Source of the DNA: Hyphomonas sp.
GTDB taxonomy: Bacteria; Pseudomonadota; Alphaproteobacteria; Caulobacterales; Hyphomonadaceae
Reading direction: 5' to 3'
Assembly (NCBI GenBank): GCA_029287305.1
Contig: JARFRJ010000271.1
Span: forward strand, 1-6,715
Length of the DNA: 6,715 bases
Part shown: positions 1 to 5,915 of the stretch, piece by piece
Layout of the letters: each line of letters begins with the position of its first letter
How positions within the stretch are numbered: position 1 is the stretch's first letter
The notes under the pieces: generated by a model
Database searches by the model: none
The model's input: the letters and a program-made list of their open reading frames with translations, nothing else
What the model was told of the DNA's origin: nothing
Position numbers and translations under genes: made by a program

Positions 1-52
1 CCCATACACGTCGCAGATAAGTACCATAGAGACAGCCATTTGGCGCACAAAC

Positions 53-2575
53 TTACGTTTCTTCCTCTTCCCCTGCTCTGCTCTCCATATCCGGCTTGTT
101 TTTATCATTCTCTTTAGCACTACGCGGATCTGGCTGATACGCTTGTCCAGGGGTCACAGGCTGGCCAGGGGTCAAAATCGGTTTGCCCGACATAATTTGA
201 CCGGGCTGTAAAATGCCGTCCTCAACGCTGCGTAAGTGCAAATCTCTTTGTGGGAATGGAATTTCGATATTGGCCTCTTTCAAGGCATGGAAAATCGAAT
301 AGCGCAGCTCATTCTGCACCGGGATACGATTATCGACATTGTTGATAAAGATACGCACCTCAAAGTCCAGCGAACTGTCGCCATAATTGGCAAAATAGAT
401 AAGCGGTGCTGGAAAGCTTAATGTGCGCTTGTTTAGCTTGGCTTCCCGCATGAGAATTTCTGTAACTTTCTCAATATCGCTGCCATAGCTCACGCCGACA
501 TTAATAGTAATTCTTGTATAGCGATTTTTATGTGTCCAATTCATCACAGCCGCTGAGATCAGTTCTGAATTGGGAATGATCACAGAGGCCCAGTCAAAGG
601 TTTCAATCTCTGTAGAACGCACGCTGATACGCTTCACAATCCCTTCCCCGGATGTGGTCACAATCCAGTCCCCAACTTTGATCGGACGCTCAAAAAGTAA
701 TATCAGTCCTGAAACAAAATTGTTGACGACACTTTGCATGCCGAAGGCAAAACCAAAGGATAAGGCCCCAGCCACAAGCGCCAAATTTGCCAGAGGAAAA
801 CCCAACACGCCAATCGCAATCATAAAGCCCATGACAAGACCAACATAGCCAATTAGGGTTTTAAATGTATTGCGCAGGCCCATATCCACCCGCGCCGGTT
901 CAAATATGCGCGAATCCGCCGTGCGCTGAATGAAACGCGTAATTGTCATTACAATCAAGGCGGCTAGGAATGCTCCCAGAATATTCGCCAGTGAAATGGT
1001 AAACCCGCCAATGGTAATGCCGAAAAAGGCATCAAAAACCCAAGTTCGGATATCTGCCCAAGCGATGCCGATAATCAGCATGATTATGGGCACGGAACCA
1101 ATGATAATACTGATATCAATCAATAGTTTCAGCCAATAGATAATCAGGCCCTGTTGATCTTCTTCTTTCTCGGAAGCCTCACCAATATGGCTCTTCCCAG
1201 TGTCAGCGCGCTTAATTTTCTGCCCGATATATTCCGTGTATTCGGCCAATAATTCATGGGCAAGCCAGGCGGCAATGAAAAACAGCGCAAAGAAAAACAA
1301 CCGCATCAGAACATAGCGTCCAAGTGCAATATAGCCCAATAGGATAGCGATCAGACAGAAGACAGCCGTCAAGCTTATGAGCAAACGCACCCAAAACCAG
1401 AAATTGCGAACTTCAGGCGTCAATCCTGCCCGAAACTCAGGCTCTGTTTTCCATAAAGCGCCGCGCGCGGTCATAAATACAAAAATAGCCCCTACCGAAT
1501 TTATCGACGCGCTTAAAACCGTCATAATCTCGCGCGGGGCATTCACCCATTCCGTAATGCCGGTGAGAAGGTTATTGAGGGAAAACAAAATAATTGCGGA
1601 GACAATTGAAAAGCGTAAAAGGAAAGCCTTGTTTCCAATAAGCGGAATGAGCCGCCATTTAAGACGTTTTGAGGTCAAAACGGCACGCACCGAATCGGCG
1701 GCAATAAAGATTGTCGAGAATGAGAACAAAGCGCCAATCAGCAAACGCGATGAAGCTTCATCTTCGAAAGCGTCATACCCGCCAAGCAGAATATATAAGG
1801 CTAAGCTGGCCAGCATCGCCAAGAAAACGCGGAATAAAACCCGAAAAGCCGCCAAAAAAGTACGCCGTGCATATGTCGGTTCGCGTTCTAGGAAATCCGA
1901 GAAAAACTGATCCTCAGCCCATAAGGGTATGAGGGCAAGTAAGAGAAGGATGCTGATAATTGACGCAACAATCCAGAAAACAGCAACTCTTTGTTCTTCT
2001 TCAGTTTCAAACCTCGATGACCAATGAGTATATTTATCACTCAGGGTTTCACGTTCGCTGAATAAATATTCAAAAGCCATCCGCAGTGTTTCCATTTTAA
2101 ACGGCGGCGGATCCCTGACAAAAATGCGGTCATAAAATTGCTGGCTACGTAGAATGGCTATGTCAGAAAGTAGACGATTAGCTTCAATGATATTCAGCTC
2201 TGTCTGTGTGATCACCGAGTCAAGTTTGTCGAATTCACCTTGCAAGGCTTCCCGGCGGGCGGTGATCTCCGGCAGTTCAATGCCTACCTCCTCCTCGTCT
2301 TTTGGCTTCGGAGCAAGCCGATCCAGATCGCCTGCCAATTCTTCACTGCGTGATCTTAATGGCTCTGTGAAATTGTCCGCCTCTTGACGTATGGAGCGAA
2401 TTTCTTCTCGTAAATCAAGTAATTGCTTCTCATTGGCCCCGTCAATTTTTTCTGCAGCTTCACTCAAAGCATCCATATGCGCTTCCGCATCTGCCATGGT
2501 AAAATCCTGTGCCAGAGCAGTAGGAAAAGCGAATGCCATAATGGCCAGAAGTACAAAACTTAGCCGTTTCATCAT
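53..2575 (-). CDS. DUF3772 / MscS-family mechanosensitive ion channel, large multi-helix form
   Basis: Predicted inner-membrane channel that opens under membrane tension to release solutes during hypo-osmotic shock. The protein is 840 residues from the chosen start. Residues 1-22 form a signal peptide (KR, hydrophobic core, ALA before Q23). Residues 23-195 are periplasmic, rich in charged helix, with a DUF3772-like segment at about 87-157. About eleven membrane helices follow: roughly 197-219, 239-265, 276-300, 316-338, 349-370, 392-417, 420-445, 476-505, 517-545, 572-594 and 595-629. The last is the MscS pore helix (GALSFGFAFGMQS), leading into FERPIKVGDWI and the beta-domain IIPNSEL motif (about 630-680). 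An alpha/beta cytoplasmic domain covers about 685-782, then a disordered acidic tail with PGQ repeats. A further in-frame ATG lies at 2629, but the Shine-Dalgarno and signal peptide favour 2575 (or 2572). The family assignment is firm; gating and conductance are inferred. Confidence 0.93.
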   Translation of the reverse strand: MMKRLSFVLLAIMAFAFPTALAQDFTMADAEAHMDALSEAAEKIDGANEKQLLDLREEIRSIRQEADNFTEPLRSRSEELAGDLDRLAPKPKDEEEVGIELPEITARREALQGEFDKLDSVITQTELNIIEANRLLSDIAILRSQQFYDRIFVRDPPPFKMETLRMAFEYLFSERETLSDKYTHWSSRFETEEEQRVAVFWIVASIISILLLLALIPLWAEDQFFSDFLEREPTYARRTFLAAFRVLFRVFLAMLASLALYILLGGYDAFEDEASSRLLIGALFSFSTIFIAADSVRAVLTSKRLKWRLIPLIGNKAFLLRFSIVSAIILFSLNNLLTGITEWVNAPREIMTVLSASINSVGAIFVFMTARGALWKTEPEFRAGLTPEVRNFWFWVRLLISLTAVFCLIAILLGYIALGRYVLMRLFFFALFFIAAWLAHELLAEYTEYIGQKIKRADTGKSHIGEASEKEEDQQGLIIYWLKLLIDISIIIGSVPIIMLIIGIAWADIRTWVFDAFFGITIGGFTISLANILGAFLAALIVMTITRFIQRTADSRIFEPARVDMGLRNTFKTLIGYVGLVMGFMIAIGVLGFPLANLALVAGALSFGFAFGMQSVVNNFVSGLILLFERPIKVGDWIVTTSGEGIVKRISVRSTEIETFDWASVIIPNSELISAAVMNWTHKNRYTRITINVGVSYGSDIEKVTEILMREAKLNKRTLSFPAPLIYFANYGDSSLDFEVRIFINNVDNRIPVQNELRYSIFHALKEANIEIPFPQRDLHLRSVEDGILQPGQIMSGKPILTPGQPVTPGQAYQPDPRSAKENDKNKPDMESRAGEEEET
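147..174 (-). repeat. Short direct repeat encoding TPGQ units in the channel tail
   Basis: The 10-base word CCAGGGGTCA occurs at 147-156 and again at 165-174, a period of 18 bases or six codons. In the protein it gives TPGQPV followed by TPGQAY, and a related QPGQ lies about a dozen residues earlier. It sits in the predicted disordered C-terminal tail after the MscS fold ends, so it is low-complexity linker sequence and not a separate element. Confidence 0.6.
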
Positions 2576-2579
2576 ATTG

Positions 2580-2585
2580 TCACCT
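2580..2585 (-). promoter_or_regulatory. Shine-Dalgarno for the MscS-family gene (decides start)
   Basis: The minus strand reads AGGTGA, then four bases, then ATG at 2575 with a second ATG in frame directly after it. This places translation start immediately before a typical signal peptide. It argues against the upstream in-frame ATG at 2629, which would add 18 residues with no signal-peptide character and lies within a potential mRNA hairpin. Confidence 0.7.
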
Positions 2586-2592
2586 AAAGGAG

Positions 2593-2642
2593 CAAATAGA
2601 GTGCCTCTCTGACATTTGCTGGATTGCATTGAAATGATCCAG
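2593..2642 (-). promoter_or_regulatory. Two abutting potential hairpins in the channel-gene leader
   Basis: Read on the minus-strand transcript, the first hairpin (2642-2619) has a CTGGAT/ATCCAG stem, a 2-base bulge, a 3-bp inner stem and a TTCA loop. The second (2618-2593) has outer CAAAT/ATTTG and inner AGAG/CTCT stems, a 3-base bulge and a 5-base loop. They meet with no gap, and the Shine-Dalgarno follows 7 bases later. Pairing is seen directly; a regulatory role (translation control or mRNA stability) is inference. It resembles no riboswitch class I can name. Confidence 0.4.
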
Positions 2643-2720
2643 AAAAAAGAATCATGGTTCTTATTATTTTAATTTAATATGCTTTAGGTTTAGGCTCAAA
2701 GGGGTAGGCCAGCCAGCCGG

Positions 2721-2753
2721 CTAGAAAAACGATTGCGGCGCGCTCTGAAACAT
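2721..2753 (-). other. Possible 10-codon upstream ORF in the channel-gene leader
   Basis: An ATG at 2753 opens a reading frame of ten codons (MFQSAPQSFF) ending in TAG at 2721-2723. It lies about 20 bases downstream of the predicted transcription start. Only a weak purine run (AAG) precedes it, so translation is doubtful. It has no run of one regulatory amino acid of the kind seen in classical attenuator peptides. A chance ORF of this size is quite possible. Confidence 0.15.
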
Positions 2754-2765
2754 ATCTTGAAAACA

Positions 2766-2786
2766 CTAAAATCTTTTATATTTTAG
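2766..2786. repeat. Perfect 7-7-7 inverted repeat over the -10 box and start point
   Basis: CTAAAAT (2766-2772) and ATTTTAG (2780-2786) are perfect inverted arms with a 7-base spacer. On the minus strand the repeat covers the proposed -10 hexamer and reaches the predicted transcription start. It could be a regulator site. Because it is AT-only apart from the arm ends and one spacer base, and -10 boxes are AT-rich anyway, chance is a real alternative. Confidence 0.35.
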
Positions 2787-2808
2787 GTCATTATCGACAT
2801 AATGTAAA
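2780..2808 (-). promoter_or_regulatory. Sigma70-like promoter for the MscS-family gene
   Basis: The minus strand has TTTACA (2808-2803), a 17-base spacer, and TAAAAT (2785-2780). Each box is one substitution from consensus and the spacing is ideal. Transcription would begin near 2773, giving a leader of about 200 nt before the ATG at 2575. This fits the 292-base gap and suggests that the channel gene has its own promoter. The site has not been tested. Confidence 0.55.
2789..2804. promoter_or_regulatory. Operator-like inverted repeat within the channel-gene promoter
   Basis: CATTAT (2789-2794) and ATAATG (2799-2804) are perfect inverted arms around CGAC. The 16-base element lies between and partly over the proposed -35 and -10 boxes, a classical place for a repressor to block RNA polymerase. 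The symmetry is directly visible. A binding protein is not identified, and the sequence does not match a regulator site I can name with confidence. Confidence 0.4.
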
Positions 2809-2867
2809 CAAATATATAAGATACGCTTTGTCTGATGCCTATTGTCTATGGGAACGCGCTGCTTGTA

Positions 2868-4391
2868 TTATCCTGATACAAATTCAAAGCGATTGACCTC
2901 ATCTTTATGTCTCGAAGAGACATCCCGGCCTATGCAGGACGTATCCTGATCCAGTCTGTGCAGCGCGTCTTTGGCCTCGGTTTGGTCAATAAATCTCTGT
3001 CCGTTTTGGTCACGTGCGAGGATTAAACCTTTTTTTGGCCCTGCCCGATTATAGATGACAGTAAAGGTTTCAATCTTGCCCTGACTAGGCTCCAGATTTA
3101 GCGCGAGCTTGTTTGAAGTCTGTTGAACAGGTTTAACAGGGCGAAATTCACCTGGGCGTTTTGCCGAATAAATCCCGGCGGCTTCCTTGCTGAGCCAGCC
3201 GCCATTAGCCAGGATCAATCCATATTTCTCTTTATCCCGGCGTAATCTCTCGACCATAGAGGCAATGGCATGGAGGGAATAGGCATTGCCCGGCCCCCCA
3301 AAGAAAGGCAATCCGCCTGTAACGGTCAAAGCGCGTGGCTCCTGTCGCCAGTCCAGCTCCAGAGCCTGCAAACTGGCAAATACGGCAATGGGAAAGCAGG
3401 AATACAGATCCAGATGCGAGATATCCCCTATCTCAAGACGCGCCCCATTCAGGGCGCATGTCAGGGCCGCTTGCATCGCCCAAGACCTATCCAGATGCGC
3501 CCGCTCGCTGACAAAGACATCTTCTGCCTCCCCAGCCCCATGCAGATAAATCCGTTTTTCTGGATCAATTCCCAGCGCATCGGCTTTTTCATCGCTCATC
3601 AGGATCATAGCGGCGGCCATATTCACGCTGTCTTGGGCCATGTGCCATTTCAGATATGGCGAGGCATAAGGGTAGTTATCCTTTGACGGCGTTGCCAGAA
3701 ACTCAGCCGTGCGCTTGATAGGCGTTTGTGCATGAGGATTGTCCGCCGCAATCTCTGTAAACTTTGAGAAAAGTTCGCCCATGGCCTGACGATGCGCGCT
3801 GCGGTCTCTAGCCTGTCGATGCGCATAGGCATTTTCAAACAAAGCATAGAGATGGGCCGGTGTGACAAGGCCATGTTTGACCTCCGGTCTGGACAGTAAG
3901 CGCGCCCCAAGGCCACGATCGTCCAATTGCCCCTCGATCTCAGAATGATAATCAAGTTGGTGGCCGTTGCGCTGGGCTGTTTTGAGTGCGCCAGTGGCTT
4001 CTGTGCTACAAATCAATGCGATTTGGCACTCACCAGAGGCAATGCGCGCGGCCATTTCATTGATCAGGGATTGCGGGCTTTGCCCGCCCATATGCGCATA
4101 AATTGCCTCTTTTGGGTTGGCCCCAATGCCTTTTGCCAGAGCGCGCGGCAGATTATTGCAGCGTCCGAATTGGGGCTGAATGCGCCGCGAGGAATCTTCC
4201 ATTGTGCGCGTCATCGTAATCGTATCAATCTCAGAGGAGAGAATAGACGGCCCTATATCCTGAAGCGCCTTCTGCGCTGCCTGAATGGCAAGAGAGACAT
4301 AGCTTGGCGCACTTACCGGCCCACCCTCGCCCGTCCAATCCTGTTTGATTTGTCCAGCTCCGACCAAAACAGGCATATATGTGCGTTTCAT
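2868..4391 (-). CDS. Thiolase-like protein type 1 (annotated acetyl-CoA acetyltransferase family)
   Basis: A 507-residue cytoplasmic protein of the thiolase superfamily, longer than classical thiolases (about 390-400). Residues 1 to about 410 follow the thiolase fold; the last 90 or so match the extra C-terminal domain of thiolase-like protein type 1 (TLP1). By hand alignment the classical active site is altered: the nucleophilic Cys position is G103 in GGQSPQ, the NEAF loop is YSCF (330-333), the GHP motif is GGP (365-367) and the second Cys position is near A395-N396. These replacements fit TLP1-type proteins, so ordinary thiolysis or acetoacetyl-CoA formation is unlikely. It probably binds acyl-CoA or a related ligand; the reaction is unknown. 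Start at 4391 is supported by AGGAAA about 8 bases upstream. It stands alone, 136 bases from the lipoprotein gene and 292 from the channel gene, so neighbours do not reveal its role. Confidence 0.88.
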   Translation of the reverse strand: MKRTYMPVLVGAGQIKQDWTGEGGPVSAPSYVSLAIQAAQKALQDIGPSILSSEIDTITMTRTMEDSSRRIQPQFGRCNNLPRALAKGIGANPKEAIYAHMGGQSPQSLINEMAARIASGECQIALICSTEATGALKTAQRNGHQLDYHSEIEGQLDDRGLGARLLSRPEVKHGLVTPAHLYALFENAYAHRQARDRSAHRQAMGELFSKFTEIAADNPHAQTPIKRTAEFLATPSKDNYPYASPYLKWHMAQDSVNMAAAMILMSDEKADALGIDPEKRIYLHGAGEAEDVFVSERAHLDRSWAMQAALTCALNGARLEIGDISHLDLYSCFPIAVFASLQALELDWRQEPRALTVTGGLPFFGGPGNAYSLHAIASMVERLRRDKEKYGLILANGGWLSKEAAGIYSAKRPGEFRPVKPVQQTSNKLALNLEPSQGKIETFTVIYNRAGPKKGLILARDQNGQRFIDQTEAKDALHRLDQDTSCIGRDVSSRHKDEVNRFEFVSG

Positions 4392-4406
4392 AGAGTAACT
4401 TTCCTA

Positions 4407-4427
4407 TGCGAAATGTATAGTTTCGCA
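4407..4427. promoter_or_regulatory. Operator-like perfect inverted repeat upstream of the thiolase-like gene
   Basis: TGCGAAA (4407-4413) and TTTCGCA (4421-4427) are perfect inverted arms separated by 7 bases. The element ends one base before the Shine-Dalgarno, about 15 bases before the ATG at 4391. On the minus strand the spacer contains TATACA, a plausible -10 box, although no convincing -35 lies upstream. It may be a repressor operator over the promoter, or an mRNA hairpin beside the ribosome site. The symmetry is seen; the function is inferred. Confidence 0.45.
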
Positions 4428-4470
4428 AAAATCAGCCTGCCCCTTGAAATAGGGCCCAGCCAAGTGCGTT

Positions 4471-4518
4471 AAAAAAGGGCTAAAATATCCCCCTAAGGGT
4501 ATGGATAATGCCTGCCCT
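4471..4518 (-). terminator. Possible rho-independent terminator of the lpoA-like gene
   Basis: Beginning 10 bases after the lipoprotein stop codon, the transcript has AGGGC (4518-4514) pairing with GCCCT (4480-4476) and an inner TATCC/GGATA stem (4507-4503 with 4490-4486). A CCC/GGG tip closes the loop, and a run of six T (4476-4471) follows. An internal loop and a bulge weaken the hairpin, so it is a moderate candidate. It would separate this transcript from the thiolase-like gene. Confidence 0.4.
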
Positions 4519-4527
4519 AGCCTGTCC

Positions 4528-5832
4528 CTAGAAGATGGGCGGATCAAAATCTTCTGCGCCTCGCTCAACGAGAACCGCGCCCCCAACGGGATCAATTTTC
4601 AGAACGGACAGCAAATGCTCGGCTATCCCCTCTTGTGTGAACCGGAATTGTCCATTCACCCCTGTAAAGCCGTCTTCATCAAGCAGGCCCTCTACGGTCA
4701 AGCGTTCATCTTCGGCAAGGCTGATCGCCATTAAACCGGCATCATACCCCAGATGACTGATCGCGGTTGGGGCTTGGCGGTAGATACGCGTATAATCGGC
4801 GGTATATTGCGCATATGCTTCCGGATCATAAGTGGCAAACAGGCCGCGCTCAAGTACCGGTTCACGCCAGACGCTGGCATCATTCCAAGCGCTTGTGCCG
4901 AGCAGAGTAATTCGGCGCGTGTCCACGCCATTATAGGCCAATAAAGGGGCAGTTGAGAGAAGCTCTGTGCCTCCAAGCGGAATAAGCACAGCGACGCGCC
5001 CTGTCATGTCATCATTGTAAGGCACCAGCGCTTTGGCCAGCCGAAGACTTTCGTCCAATGGGGTCTCGCCAGTAGTGTCGTAAAACTCTGAGGCGATCAC
5101 GCGGCCCCCGCTCTTTTCCGCAGCATCTTGCAAACTAGAATGCGCGCGTCGGCCATATTCTGTATCTGGCCCGAAAAAAGCAAAAATATCAGCGCCCTGC
5201 TGGGCTACATAGGAGACAACGCGCTCCACTTCGGTTTCTACGGCGACAGAGATGAGATAAGCGCCGTCGCCAGCAGCACGCTTTTGTCCGGAAAAGGAAA
5301 CAAGCGGAATTGACCCTTCAGCAGCGACCGCGCGGACCGCTTGCACATTGCCGGAAAAGAGCGGCCCGATGATCATATCGGCACCTTCTGTAATCGCTTC
5401 CTTAGCGCTTATCAGGGCTTCCGTTCGCTTGCCGGATGTATCTTTTGGCAAAAATATGATGTCTCTTTTGCGTTTTTGAAAAAGCGCCAATTCAAGCCCG
5501 GCCAGCAGGCTCTCAGCATCCGCTTGAACTTGTTGATTGGGATGACTGAAGGGTAGTAAAACGGCGATACGGGTAATCTCCCGATCTTGCATATGTGGCG
5601 GCGTGAAGCGAGGGTCTATGACGACCGGTGTGATATCATCAGCTGAGTCTGCCTCGATAGGTCTGTCAATCGGCTGCGGCGTTACGGTCGGCTGAGCTCT
5701 CGGCACAGGGACTATACGCGGTTCTGGTGTGGTCGTGCAGGCGCTTATAAATAAGAGCAGGCCGCCAAGGCCAGCTCCGATAGCAGATCTGAAAGAAAGA
5801 GGTTTTTGCTGCGAGAGTTGAAAATATGCCAT
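4528..5832 (-). CDS. Penicillin-binding protein activator (LpoA-like) outer-membrane lipoprotein
   Basis: A 434-residue lipoprotein. Residues 1-32 are a lipoprotein signal with the lipobox ISAC; Cys32 would be lipidated, and Thr follows it, with no Asp retention signal, so export to the outer membrane is expected. Residues 33 to about 83 are a Pro-rich linker. From about 86 to the end is a type I periplasmic-binding fold (IAVLLPF, IIGPLFS, IPLVSFS), as in the C-terminal domain of E. coli LpoA, which stimulates the peptidoglycan synthase PBP1A. The N-terminal TPR domain of the enterobacterial protein (about 680 residues) is missing, the usual shorter form in alphaproteobacteria. The frame stays open to a TTG at 5883, but the ATG at 5832, with GGGA seven bases upstream and a normal lipoprotein signal, is a better start. 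It diverges from rsmI, a conserved pairing. An amino-acid ABC-transporter binding protein is a weaker alternative. Confidence 0.85.
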   Translation of the reverse strand: MAYFQLSQQKPLSFRSAIGAGLGGLLLFISACTTTPEPRIVPVPRAQPTVTPQPIDRPIEADSADDITPVVIDPRFTPPHMQDREITRIAVLLPFSHPNQQVQADAESLLAGLELALFQKRKRDIIFLPKDTSGKRTEALISAKEAITEGADMIIGPLFSGNVQAVRAVAAEGSIPLVSFSGQKRAAGDGAYLISVAVETEVERVVSYVAQQGADIFAFFGPDTEYGRRAHSSLQDAAEKSGGRVIASEFYDTTGETPLDESLRLAKALVPYNDDMTGRVAVLIPLGGTELLSTAPLLAYNGVDTRRITLLGTSAWNDASVWREPVLERGLFATYDPEAYAQYTADYTRIYRQAPTAISHLGYDAGLMAISLAEDERLTVEGLLDEDGFTGVNGQFRFTQEGIAEHLLSVLKIDPVGGAVLVERGAEDFDPPIF

Positions 5833-5839
5833 AAGAGTG

Positions 5840-5843
5840 TCCC
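5840..5843 (-). promoter_or_regulatory. Shine-Dalgarno for the lpoA-like gene (decides start)
   Basis: GGGA on the minus strand, seven bases before the ATG at 5832. It is modest in strength, but it favours this ATG over the in-frame TTG at 5883. The TTG would place 17 extra residues before the lipoprotein signal peptide and would lie inside the proposed promoter. Confidence 0.45.
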
Positions 5844-5872
5844 AAAGCTTGGCTGCGATTTTAATACACGCT

Positions 5873-5902
5873 CTTATGCCCAAGCGCGATGCATAATGTA
5901 AA
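5873..5902 (-). promoter_or_regulatory. Candidate promoter of the lpoA-like gene in the divergent region
   Basis: The minus strand reads TTTACA (5902-5897), an 18-base spacer and CATAAG (5878-5873). The -35 is good; the -10 matches four of six consensus bases. Transcription would begin near 5866, about 34 nt before the ATG. The -35 with the following TTATG repeats exactly the -35 region of the channel-gene promoter. An opposing promoter for rsmI must overlap here, but only a CATAAT -10-like box (5892-5897) without a clear -35 can be pointed to. Confidence 0.35.
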
Positions 5903-5915
5903 ATGAAAGATGCCT

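Noticed and set aside
1..39. Open minus-strand frame from an ATG at 39 running off the left edge (13 codons)
   Set aside because: Too short to judge, with no Shine-Dalgarno before this ATG or the later one at 27. It may be the start of the next gene, but the window cannot show it.
1377..1910. 177-residue plus-strand ORF inside the channel gene
   Set aside because: Very basic, low-complexity translation antisense to a well-supported membrane protein; a shadow frame.
2576..2629. Upstream extension of the channel gene to an ATG at 2629
   Set aside because: Would place 18 polar residues before the signal peptide; the AGGTGA site favours the ATG at 2575.
2643..2662. AAGAA/TTCTT hairpin followed by six T on the minus strand
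   Set aside because: Only five AT-rich pairs, too weak for a convincing terminator, and it lies within the leader of the channel gene.
2715..2722. Eight-base palindrome AGCCGGCT with neighbouring AGCC repeats
   Set aside because: Short, with no T-run on either strand and no promoter contact; probably chance or minor leader structure.
3927..4472. 181-residue plus-strand ORF over the start of the thiolase-like gene and the gap
   Set aside because: Antisense to conserved thiolase sequence, with no recognisable domain and no ribosome site noted; a shadow frame.
5833..5883. Upstream extension of the lpoA-like gene to a TTG start
   Set aside because: Adds 17 residues before a normal lipoprotein signal peptide, runs through the likely promoter, and has a weaker start codon.
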